Position numbers and translations under genes: made by a program. DNA of 64,000 bases from Homalodisca vitripennis (lineage: Eukaryota > Arthropoda > Insecta > Hemiptera > Cicadellidae). The stretch covers positions 43,321,001 to 43,385,000 of the forward strand of contig NC_060214.1 in the NCBI RefSeq assembly GCF_021130785.1, given 5' to 3'. Shown here in pieces: positions 49,545 through 62,200 of this stretch; within the stretch, counting starts at the first letter, position 1; each line of letters starts with the position of its first letter. The notes beneath the pieces are model-generated. The model had not been told where the DNA came from. It did no database searches and worked only from the letters and a program-made list of their open reading frames with translations.

Positions 49545-50357
49545 TCAGAACAGTCTGGATGAAATATAGTCAATATGAGTAATATTAGAAGTCAATCCTC
49601 CATCTAGGAATATTCCAAAGAATTTCGAACAATCCACTTTGTTTATCATACTATTGTACAGTAAGACTTCTAGCGCGTTATTTGAATCTCCTGATCGCAA
49701 TGAAAACTCAAGAAATTTGATTTTAAAGAGTTTCATGTGTGATTACTGTTATTATTAAAATGTTGGACAATATTGTTATTGTCAAGATAATATAATATTT
49801 CCAGCATTAATTTGATTTTTTTCTAAATCAGAGAGGCGTTTTGTACAATTCTTCGCTGCAGTAATGGTGACTTAGCTTACAAAAAGTATAAGCCTGAGTA
49901 TAAATTCCTGAAGGATTCAAAATATAAGTGCATCGGTTTAGACAATTAACTTGAGATTAGGAAAACTGGGGTCCTATTCCTCACAGGAATGCACTATTCC
50001 CATTCAGTGACACGCCTCTGATACCATAAATTTGTTCTACAAGCATTTTAGTGTGTCACCACACTCTAAATCTGTAAATATAGATCGAGAATCCCAATTA
50101 ATTTAGGCTTTAACGTTTCATCCCTCTACAAAAATGTACACTAGACTCAACGTATATGGTCGACTTACCCTTTCTGGAACCGAATTGATTCTCAGATAAA
50201 AAGTTGTATTTATTAAAAACAGAAACATACTGGTTAAAACAGTTTTTTTTTGAATATTTTGATAAAATTCAGCAAGATTGAAACAGACATAACTATTTGT
50301 AGATAATCGGTCATCTTTCATAAAGACTGGAGTTACTTTTGCGGTTTTAATGGGCAA
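49545..50357 (-). pseudogene. Degenerate LINE reverse transcriptase fragment
   Basis: Minus strand: 50357-50118 reads PIKTAKVTPVFMKDDRLSTN, matching the N-terminal part of a non-LTR reverse transcriptase (consensus like P..WK.A.V.PIFKKGDR...NYRPIS). 49736-49545 reads KFLEFSLRSGD and VDCSKFFGIFLDGGLTSNITH, matching the KFLGI.LD..L.W..HI block after the catalytic site. The catalytic YADD/FADD region between them is not recognisable. Old and deleted. Confidence 0.65.
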
Positions 50358-52189
50358 AAAAAAACTTATTAAACTAAATAATAAACGATATAGAAAGCGA
50401 ACACAAACCAGAAACTATGAATTTGTATCTACAATTAGACATGCGCTAATTGTAGTGTAATACACCGAGGAGTATTGTAACAATACCTGTACCTCTCCAT
50501 TATTCACATTACAGACCAATATCACTGAGCTCCTGAATAATAGTGTATAACTATGGTCCTCAAGGCAGCTTCCGCTACCATTTGAATAGCCATAATTGGT
50601 TTCTAATTTGTAATTCCAACCATATTATCCACACTGTGTTATATCAGTGGAACTTATGGTTAATATACAGAAATATTATACGAATGATATTGTAAGCTGA
50701 CCTAGACTACTTGTGTCTCCATCAGATTTTAAATTAGGTTAGCTTGTAAGCAATTTCCACTAGTAATTACTATAAAACGAAATTCACAAGTTTAATAAGA
50801 TCAAGGTACATAAGTAACATCCCCAAGAGGGTTTTTATCCAACTAGTTGATAGATTCCAGTTCGTAAAGGAATCAGGCTCTAAAGAGTTCTACACTGGGT
50901 ACAACAAAATATTATGCGACATTGAAATATATCTGTGTAAGTGGAAATAATAATAATAAATGTCAATACAATATTGATATTCATCTAATATTCGAATCAC
51001 ATCCTAATAATAAAGGAAAGTCTATACATTTCATATTCTACTCTCTTATCAATATAAACAATATTTCAAAAGTGTCACTTAATATTTAACTCAATACGAA
51101 AAAAACTTGGTCATTATTAAAGCACTCTTCAATAAAACAAAATTGTGTAAACAAATTTTATTGTTATTGGCTATAAGATAAACCTTATAAGGAAACCCAA
51201 AAATTACAATGTCTGTAGAATCAATACAGTTAACTATATTTATTATATAGTTTTACAGTTTGCAAATTCATTTTTATATTTTCTATTTGATATCGGATAT
51301 AGAGCGAATAGTTGGATAACACTTGGTAGTTATTTCCCCAATTGACTCGTGTTAGATTTTTAGAAAAATTATACAAATTGTTTTGGCCTGATAATTTGAA
51401 TTTCGTTACTAAAATAGTGTTTTCTCAGGTTCTATCTCAGGGGTTTATTATAAACTAAAACATTTAAATAAAAATTGTAGGCTATATTGTCACAGAATTG
51501 GATGATAGAACTCAAAGTATGAACGGTTAAAATTATATTAATATAAAGTAATAATGCAAGTAGGACTAAGTAGCAAGTATAATTTAAAATGAACAGCCAA
51601 ATGAAATATATTTTGTTATAAAATACATTTTAAATGTCTCTGTACATCTGTCACATTGAATGTAATAGTTTAACTGATAAGAATTAACTATACTGAAATA
51701 CTATTTTATATGCCATGTTCATGTGCTAAGTTTCAAGTTGAAAGAGTAAAACACATAACGTTGTACAATAAGTATCAAACTTAAGACAATATAATAGAGA
51801 ACGATTAAAATGTAATGTAATCATAAGAGATAAAGTCATTTGTAACAGCTTCATAAATGAATTTAATTAGAGTCTCTTCTTAATTACGACTATAAATGGA
51901 GATAAAATTTCATAAGTGCTGCAACTTTGATTCCGCATGTCATGCGTTTGCTTGATGTCTGGTAGTCAATGCAAAACCTTTTCTGGACGAAGAATACAAA
52001 TGAAGTTCTTAATTTTAAGTAAGTTATCTCTATCCAATAAATCCATTAGATTTTCCTTTCTAGTCCAAATGTAATAAGAAAGGATTTTTAAGGATTAAAA
52101 ATAAAATGCTTGCTTTTGAACTAAGTTTGAAATTTTAATATTGTCTCAGAGAATATGGTTGACACATTTTCACAGAAGGCAAATTTATC
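50358..52189. other. Intergenic DNA, no gene seen
   Basis: AT-rich; nothing recognised on either strand. Confidence 0.45.
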
Positions 52190-52420
52190 AGTAAATGTTC
52201 AGCACTTGAAAATGGAAAATTATGATCAAGCGTATTTGTAAGTAGGAAGAGCAATTGGCCTAGTACATTGCCCTGGGTACTAGATGAGTTGTACGTGCTT
52301 CTAAAAACTGTATATTGTTCGATATAGGGTAATCTTAGTGTGGCCCTAACAACATATATTTGAAGCTTTTTAGAAATTTATTCTAGTGCACTGTATCAAA
52401 GCTCTTGCTCAGGTCTTTGG
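52190..52420 (-). pseudogene. Degenerate LINE reverse transcriptase, catalytic-motif debris
   Basis: Minus strand: KDLSKSFDTVH at about 52417-52385 (first catalytic Asp motif; usual form DLSKAFDTVDH) and TQGNVLGQLLFLL at about 52279-52241 (usual form PQGSVLGP.LFL). Spacing fits one reverse transcriptase with frameshifts. It cannot be the upstream half of the fragment at 49545-50357, because that one starts with a more N-terminal block; this is a separate copy. Confidence 0.6.
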
Positions 52421-54523
52421 ACACTCTCAAATATTGAGGTAATAGAATACGTCCTGAATTAAGTCAGTGATTCCATAACTGATGTGTGTGCATGACTAGT
52501 GAGTGACCCCTAAACTCTGGTTCCAAACTGATTTTTGTCGAAGTTGATACATTTTTTAAGTGATCTTTAATATAGAAGTTATTTCTGTATTTTTTATATT
52601 AAGTATTATATTATTAATATAAAAAAAATTACACATATTGATAATATTGACACATAATATTTTTTTTAAATATACGCGGATCATGTTAAATGTAAGGATT
52701 GTTAAAAATTATAATGGAAATGCCACTAAATAGGGTATACGTTATGATGTTTATTTGTAGTAATAAATCTCGTATTTTGCTTCGCTATAGGTTGTCCTCA
52801 ACGTTCTTACTTCTTTTAAGCTGCAGAGCTAGACAAATATTGTGGAACAACTGACATTTGTCCGTATTTGAATATTTTGTGCATTTACCTGTTATTTTAC
52901 AGCGACAAATAAAATAAAAGTTACTATTTATACTAAAACTAAGCAATTTTCTATCTCTGTAAGCAAAACTGACAACTAATCCACCTCAGCGAAGCTGCTA
53001 CGAGTTACGTGTAGTGGCGTACTCCTATCTTGAATTATTAATGAAGTAAATTTAACTCATTTTAGGAACATATCTGATAGGTTTTGATCAATGTCACAGT
53101 TTTGTTTATATGAAACCTTTGTATTATTTGTGGAGACTAAAACACTACAAGGAATAAATCCTGAACGATGTTTATTTCATTTCCCTTAGCTTGTATCGTA
53201 AATACAAATCTTGTTTTATTTGTAAGGCTTAGTAAATATGTTCTAAAGATTGATTGGGAAAATCATTTCTATACATGCTTTCGATACAAATACAAGAATA
53301 TAGTTATTAAAGTGTTTAATAAATTCTTATACACACTTACTTAATGAAAGTAGGCTTTAGTTATTGCAAACAGAACAAGAAAATATTACAGCAATTGCAA
53401 ATTAAGGAAAAAGACCAACTACATGAAGTGACAGTACAATAAAACAGTTGATTAAGTGTTCATGAAAGTTTTAAATCCTCCCACACAGCAAAAAATCCAG
53501 ACAAAATAAAGTTGGATTCAATATTGTTAAACGTGTGGTAAAATTCGTCACACAATTCGATTCTTTAAATTGCAAGGATATTTGTATAAAAAAGTGTTGA
53601 AAAACAACTAAAAGTTCAATAAATAAAGGTGCACTGATTATATTACAGAATAGAATCAAAGATCGGCTTAGTGAAAATGGTGTGGTTCTGAATTAAACAA
53701 ATTAAAAAAAATATCTGGCTTTAACTAAAACACATAGTAGGTGATTATTGATATGAGAAAATTTCTAAATGCCTTGATTCACTGTGGACAGAATTCTAAA
53801 TTGGAAATTCCACTGTATGAACTGCAGCCGCCTCAGAAGAAGTATATTGTCTCTGAGGTTTGTTCACGGAAATGTCAGAAGTAGGTGTAATGTCGGCTTG
53901 TTTCGAAATTTTTCAGTTAGATTTGACTTACGATCTCACATATAGGAGAATTCTCCTCACTCATATTCTATATTTTAAGCATAGAAGAAGGTGTCAATGA
54001 AATATTAAAGCACCACTGTTAACATTAGTTTAAACCCATAAATACAACGCAACTACCTAGCTTTCCGTTTATCAATAACAGCCTATATATTGAAGAGGCT
54101 ACGGACAGGAAAAGGAGTCATGTGCACTGTCATTCCACGAGGAGTAAAACTTATTTCTAAATGCCTTATTGCAAACTAACTAAATTCCGCAACACGAATT
54201 TAATTTTTGCATTTAACTTCAAGATAAATATACTTATAAATTGTATAAATTTAAGTAGAGCTGCTTCTAAGTTATGTAGTGATTCTCCGTCCTAGTTTTC
54301 AAGGTGAGGTGTTTACATTTTAACTGGATAGAAAGAAAATTGATAAATAAACACCATAAATCTTACAGTATTAAAATAAGTTCCGAATTGTCTGTGGGTC
54401 TAAAAGTTTAATAGTAGCGAAAGAAATTATAACTTGTAGATTGCAGAGTATTTTACAACTGTGACTATGTAACACGTTCGAAAATTTTGAATTACTTTTG
54501 TTTAGTGCCAATTTTTTTTTTAT
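52421..54523. other. Intergenic DNA before Gr gene 2
   Basis: No gene seen; the frame at 53471-53659 (minus) looks accidental. The 3' end of Gr gene 2 should lie in the right part. Confidence 0.45.
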
Positions 54524-54607
54524 TTAATCTTGTTTTGATGGTGGTTGTGGAGGTTGTGCCTGGAACTGGATCAGTATCACCAGGTAAGTTGTCACCGCTC
54601 CAGCCAT
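54524..54607 (-). CDS. Gr: Gr gene 2, exon 5 (C-terminus)
   Basis: 84 nt after acceptor CCGTACAG: MAGAVTTYLVILIQFQ, then AQPPQPPSKQD and stop. The first 48 bases are identical to gene 1 exon 5; the tail is unrelated, proline-rich and 8 residues longer. AATAAA overlaps the stop codon. Confidence 0.9.
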   Translation of the reverse strand: MAGAVTTYLVILIQFQAQPPQPPSKQD

Positions 54608-57600
54608 CTGTACGGACAGAACACACTCTTAGTATGTATAGATCACGGCATATCCGATTACCTGTCTTATTTTATAATTGGTATCTAAAAATGACACTAA
54701 ATAATAGTTACAGATACTATAATAGTATAGTAGTAACTATAGTTACTACTATGTAGTAACTAGAAAGTTACTAGTTGTACCATTCACTAGAAAAAAGAAC
54801 CTAGAGTCTCTTTCTAGGCTGAAACTCGCATCCACTCAGCTGGAGTGGTCAAAGACAGTCAAATATTTAGGACTGACTCTTGACCATAAGCTTACGTGGA
54901 ATGATCATCTTAATAATATCCTGCACAAAGCAAAGTGGGCGCTCATGACGTCCAGGAGACTTGCAGGAATCTCATGGGGCGTAAAACCCCATATAGCACT
55001 ATGGCTTTACAAAGCAGTTGTAAGGCCTCAAATCACTTATGGTTCATTAGTCTGGTGGACAAAGGTGAATCAGGTAACTGCCAAAGCCAAGCTTGAAAGC
55101 TTACAAAGGCTTGGCACAATCTTTGTAACCGGAGCATTCAGGAGCAGTCCCTCAGCGACCCTCGAGGTGGCTTTAGGACTTCTACATCTTGATGTCCATA
55201 TAAAAGCTGAAGCCCGTAAGTCAGCTTATTGGCTGATGGTTGCTGGCTTGTGGAGGAATGGCGCGTCTAACGCGAGCCATGGCGCCATCACTGAAGCTGT
55301 AAACCCAAGCGCTATTCTCGAAATGGTCTCCGACACAATGAGAACGGAGTTCGTATTCAATAAGCCATTCTCCGTTGACTTCTACTCCAGAGATGAGTGG
55401 AAATCGCAAGATAACATCCCAACAATAAGAAAGAGCTTTGTCTGGTACACGGATGGCTCGCTTATTAAGGGTAGAGAACTGGATATGGAGTGTTTAGTCA
55501 ATCCCCTAGAACTGCCCTTAGCGGCAGTTTGGTTCGGAACTGCTCCATATTTCAAGCCGAAATCTATGGTATCCTAGCCTGTGCCAACCTAGGCCTCACC
55601 AGAAGGTACCAGGGAATGAACATCTGTATAATGTCAGACAGTCAGGCAGCTCTTAAAGCTCTTGACTCCAACAGCATTTCATCCAGGCTTGTGTGGGAGT
55701 GCTTTAACACTCTCTGCAAGCTATGGATCACGCAACTGTGTGCGTCTTGGTAGGGTACCGGGCCACACAGGCATAGGTGGCAACGAATGCGCCGACAGGC
55801 TTGCCAAAAGCGGAGCAAGCATGCCATACACCGGTCCAGAACCGAGTTGTGGTATAAGCAAGTCAGCCGCTTACCAAAGTATAAACAAATGGTCCAGGAA
55901 GACACACCGCTTGCGGTGGCAGAGTCACCAAGGACAAGCACTCGGCAAAAGACTGCTTGCCGATTATAGCTCCGGATTCACCAGATGGCTGATGGGGCTG
56001 GGCAGGGATCGGGTTAAGCAAGTGATTGCCTTGATCACTGGACACGGCCACTTCAGGAAACACCTAAACACTCTAGGTTTACGAAATGAGGACTCGGAGT
56101 GTAGACTCTGCAATAAGTCTGAAGAGACTGCAAAACACATAATACTGGACTGTGAGAGACTGGGAGCAAGGAGAAGGGCTCTTTTCGGTGATAAACAACC
56201 AGGCGACGAACCAGATGCTAGTATCGGGGAAAAGCTTCTTAGCCTAATTAAGGGCACGAAGATAGGCTTACCCCTCTAACATCAAAGGGGCACACAATAA
56301 GCTCAGGTTGACGTGTGAGGATCTATGAATCCACCCCAATATCCCAAAGGAAAAAAAAAAAATAGTAGTAACACTAATTACATTAATTTAATTTCAATAT
56401 CTTAAGAATTAATTTTATCAAGTTTAATAGGGAAATACCGATCTAATAACTAAGATCAATTTATGAGTTACTAGGTAATTGGTAAAAAAAATTCAGTTGC
56501 AGCAATAACATTGATATCGTAGCAAAATAGCCCGTTTTGATTAATTGCAGTTTTAAAAAATATTATTATATCTGAGTTTTTTAATTTGGAATAATATATT
56601 TTTTTAATTATTAACAATTCTTACTTGAATAAACTAAAATATTTTATTTCATAAAAACACAATCAGACATAAGGTAGAAAGACACACGTTTATTACACAT
56701 TGTGCCCTGACAAATCAAGTGATGAAGTTTGATCAAATAATTTATGGACACCGTGTATACTTTAATTTATGTTTTTCAAGATGGATAACACATTGAATTC
56801 TCTGTCAGTATTTGGCGTTGAGAGGAGATAAATCTGGATGTAACAGCTACTGGCTCAAAACATCAAATTATTCTATTCGTAGCTCAGCAACAATAATGAA
56901 ATGGACAGCGGTATTAATGTTTCAATTCTATTAAGTTATGATTTGTCACCAGTGTTAATGTAAATGGAGAGCAAATTGTTGTTTAATATAAAGTAAATTT
57001 TAATTTAGTAATATATGTTATTTTCTATATTTGATCTCAACCAGTGTATATAATTTGTGACAACCTTGAATATAGTTAAGAAATTAAGGTTTGTGTAAAA
57101 CTTTAAGAAATAAAATACAAAACAAGGCATATTGCACTATTTTTACTTTTTTACAATGGAACATGCTTCCTGTTGACCTCATCGTCTCTAATTCCAGGCG
57201 TGATGTGCTTATGAGAGTTATCACATTAACTGAGGATTCATCTATAATTGTTACGTACCTACATAAGTTAAAAGTTTACGAAAGTATATTGGGAATCGTC
57301 GCAGTAATAAACTCCTGTAGTTGAAATAGTGATTTAAATATCAGCTGCAGTCAATTTGTTTCGTTTAGGATACACAAGGTGTAACCATTGAATAATGAGC
57401 TGGTATAGATATAGTTTAAAGCACTGCATGTAACCAAGTAAGGTCTTGCACTAATCCAGATACGATTGACATGATTGATACAGACAAGAGAATAACATTG
57501 TAACAAAAAAGGCTTACCAGTTTGCTCTGATTCAAAAGCCAGTATCTTAATAATATTATAAATTTGATAGTGCCTTTGTATCTTTCTTTTACTTTTACGT

Positions 57601-58032
57601 GTAAGCTATCGAACCGATTGTTTTGAACTTCTAAATATAGTTTCTGAGCTTCCCGCTTAGAATATAGATGTATTTTTTATTTCTACAATCTCTCCGGGCA
57701 ACGCCCACTAGTCTCTAAATTAACGAAAAATCTCATATCGATTTATAAAGTTCCAAAATATTCACTGAAAAAGCCTCGTAAAACATAATTAAATGTTCCG
57801 AATAAAAATGGTGTACGGTTGTTGAGACCACAACCCTATGTTTAGTAAATTTTACCTCTATGTTCAATTTGATAATATATAAAGTGTGAAAGCTAGAGTA
57901 AGCCTGGTAGTATCAAAATTTCTTATTCAAAGTTTTTCTGTGACCGCTGTTCTGTACAGAATATAAAAATATTAATGTAAAAAAAAAAATTACAGGATTC
58001 ATTAAAAGATATATATTGTAGTATTTTGCACT

Positions 58033-58078
<46 letters not shown>

Positions 58079-59149
58079 GTTACCATCTAACTTTTGCCAT
58101 AAATGAAAATAATGTTTTCCAACATATCTAAGTTGTCTTTTAGGTTTTGAAATAAGTTGGCTTCTCAGACCTGTTTATGTATATATTGCCTAGGTAGTGA
58201 ATGAAGGCAAAACTAACAGTGGAATATAAAAACGTAATAGCGGAGTAAATTTAAATACCAATAATTATACACTTTTTAATATATATGTTAATCGTGCTAA
58301 CACAAAAAACTCTACATTAGCGTCGGAAATATAATTCACTCTAACCAGGAGCTGTCATACACGTAAAAAAGATGGAAGTTTGCGTACATAGCCACGGATA
58401 ACTTCTAGTCTTCTAAAACCTTCAATTATAACAACCACAGTGAGGTTAAAGTGATTGGTATATAATCATTTATCCTGCCCTGCAACACGAACCGCAAGAG
58501 CAACTTATGATTTCTCAGTTATTATACAAAATAGTAATCTAAAGTCGTGCAGATATGAAAATACACAGTACTGTAAGCAATATATTTGAACAATTTCAGA
58601 ATTAACTACACTGTCTTACACTGAATACGTACAACATAAAATTTTAGTTTTTATAATGAACCGCAAGAGCAACTTATGATTTCTCAGTTATTATACAAAA
58701 TAGCAATCTAAAGTCGTGCAGATATGACAATACACAGTACAGTACTGTAAGCAATATATTTGAGCATTTTCAGAATTAATCACACTGTCTTACACTGAAT
58801 ACGTACAACATAAAAAATTTTAGTTTTTATAATGTAGTCTATTGGAGATTAGTTTTTCTGGCCTTAGTGCAAAGAGTAAAAAAAAGTAAAAAGTAAAGTA
58901 AAGTATGTCTTATTTTACCAGGCAAAGTTAGGGCTAATAAGCCCTCTCTAACACTTAACCTGGGGACCAACGGCTTAAAGGTGACTTCCGAACCACCACC
59001 AATGGCCGGGCAGGCGGGCCGCTTGCAAGGACAGGATCGCTCAGCGGTCAACTATCCAAGCAGCGGCCACGCTGGGCATTGCTTGATCTGGTTATCTTGC
59101 GATAACCGCCGTACCCGCTACGCTGCGCCATTGGCAAGAGAGAAGTATA

Positions 59150-59213
<64 letters not shown>

Positions 59214-62200
59214 GATGTTTGACATTGAGAAGGCAAACATGAAATATTTACCCGCTGAATGTGGGTATTTAGGGGCTAAACTTTTCGCCAATATGCAGTG
59301 TCATAGTTGTTATGAAACATTTTTACTTGAAGCCTGTAAAATTTTGTCAGAATCAAACATTCGAATTGTAAAAGCAAGTCTTAGATTTAATAAAAAGGGC
59401 CTATTGACTTTATATAGAGCGAGGGCTTCCATCCGTAACTTACACCAGTCCTCATGTATGCTTGGAAGAACTTGCCGTGTCTCGTACGGTATATATTGTA
59501 CACTGTTGTATTTTTATTTCCTCGAGAGAAATTAAGGTTTTCTTATATGAGTCCTTTTATATTAATTTTTAGGGTATAAAAATAATCCCAATATTCTGAT
59601 TAAATTATGTTTTTTAAACATTGTTTTGAATTTTTTTAAATTTTAAATTACTTGTTTGCGTTATACTCGTTTTTTACTTTTAATTTCAAGCACAGTGGTA
59701 ACCTATGGTCTAGTAAAGTTTTTATTTCACTTTAAACTACACGCCTGGAAATGACAACAGAAAGAAAACCTGGTTTTATCCACTTTATTTTTTCTTATTT
59801 TATATTTGTGATTTAATTAGGAACTTAAGGCTCGCAGTATAGTTACATCTATATGAGAATTTCTATAAAGACATACCGATGTGAGGGCCTTTTTATGGAT
59901 CTGTAAAAAGCCACGAGCAGAGAATCTTGCGTTTTGGTGAGGTAACTGCAGTAGGAACCCTTCAAGCTGGAAACACATAACAAAGATTAGAACAGTTTAT
60001 TATAAATCTTTGTGTATGAATAACTAAATCAGCAACACTTGTGTTACTGATTTCTTGTTTCACTGAACGATGGTAAACGTCCAATAAAATCCTGCTTCCT
60101 TTTCAATCCTTTCCATCGTAAAAAAATAACCTTCAAACAAAGAAATAACTAAATGTTATTAGGTTAATAGTATGATTTCATAATTGTTTTATTGTGTTAT
60201 TACTGAAAAACCCTTAACATCACAATCGTTATAGGATACAACTGAAACTGCTAATACACATACCGAAGGTGTTAGATGTTTATTATCACAGATTAAAAGA
60301 CCAAGTATTCCATAAACTCATTACAATGAATAAGAGGATGAAAAAACATTTCTTTCACGTTAATAATTCTAACAACGAGCAAGTGAAATAAACTTTCCAC
60401 ATTCTGAAATTGTCTAATGGTTCGACAAAATGGCTTACTGGTAGGTAGAGTAACTAGCTGTAGACTAAGAATTAAAAAAGACTTATAATACACTGACATA
60501 AGTCTTAATAAATCTTTTGTTAATTGAATTAGAAATTTTTGTTAGTTCGTTTAAATGTTCTACCAATACATTCGGTACAAACATCTAATCAGCATTTATG
60601 TGAATACTACCTCTCGGTTTTTACTTGAACAATTTTACACCTTATATCGTAATACTGTTTTGAATGCATTGCTAAATATCAGATTTTGATTTTCTACCTA
60701 ATTTAAATATTTATGAATACCTTACAAATTGTTAGAAATCTATAATATTACTGTTATTTATACTCATTACACTCAAAACATTCAACGCTACTAATATCTA
60801 GCGAGTAAGACGTTCAGCAAGTAACAGGAGGGCCCTAGTCAATTGTGATGCAATAAAAAAATACGAGAAGTAAAAGAAGAATGTATACAATCTTCACGCA
60901 AAGGAAACTGAACTATTATGAACTTAGTTTTACATTACCTCTTTCCTTAATTTTGGGTCCAAATCTTTATTTATCAAATTGCAGATTACGGGCCCTGTTT
61001 CATCAGCCTGGAACAATATCATTTATTTGCATATTAAAATATTTAAATACATTTTTATTATACTAAAAAATAATCTCAGCGATTATACGTTACACATTTG
61101 ACTAACTGGCGTAAACTTTTAACTATACAAACATGCATTATCAAATTTAATACATTACTTTATTAAAACTTATCTTTTGGTTATGTTCGTCACCCCAAAA
61201 ACATTTCTTTGCTGAAGAAATTAATATATATTTATCTTAAACTTTACATTCTTTACAAATTTTCTCTACATAGTATCCTACATTTCAAATCAATCTTCAC
61301 CACCCCGGCCTAGCTAAAGTCTTCCAACTATTACTGATTACGCTATCTATTGCCATAATTAAACAACGATAGTGTCCTAAAAACCCACCAAGTGTTTTTA
61401 AACGCCTTATCATGTCAAATGGTGATTGCTGTTCCGCCATCCATGTACATATCACGCATGCTTGCTTACCGCTCACATACTTATCTAAGTCTCATTAGTA
61501 TTTTAATTCTCTTTTTGAATTTATGTATTGATTTTTATAACAAATTAATTACAACGCGAGTGATTTTGTTCATTGCCACACTAACCTGCTCTACACAGAA
61601 AGGGTGCACCCTGCGCCACTTCCAGTCTCAACAAAGGTTAGTAACATTCACGCCTGAATATTCGTTTAGAAATGTTTTTACATTTTATTTGTTTAGTTCC
61701 ACTACTCTTAAAGACTTCGCATAAATTTTAACCTCCGAGCCGCATTGCTTAAAATATTCTTTTGAACTAAATCCGCTCTTTTTATACTAAATCGTGTAAA
61801 CTGAACATTTTTAGCGCTTTCTAAACAGTTATTTCTTCTACGGTACTGTAAATGAATTAAAAATTTATTTTATTAGCTGAGTAAAATTGGTATGCAATTC
61901 AGTGTCAATATTTATATTCTAAAAAATATTACTAAGTGTTTTCTACTTACACGTTTTGTTTATATTAGTATCCTGATTGTACTTGAAATTGTACTAGTAG
62001 ACGCAATTGAACCAAATCTTGTTCAAAACCCGTGTGCACTTCCAGTTTCTAGAACTAATTCTAAGTAAATACCATACTCTTTCTCATGCTCATACTCATA
62101 CTTCCGCCCACCCTTGTTTTTCTGCTTTGTCATTACAAGTGCACTGAAAACCGCCACCACTATTCCAATCTACATATATACCTGTTAGAGAGTTGTTTAC

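Noticed and set aside
55642..56257. Minus-strand frames over LINE D
   Set aside because: Shadows of the RNase H and C-terminal region coded on the plus strand.
58981..59535. 184-codon plus-strand frame
   Set aside because: It runs through the (TA)n tract (Ile-Tyr repeats) and a non-coding repeat; no plausible protein.
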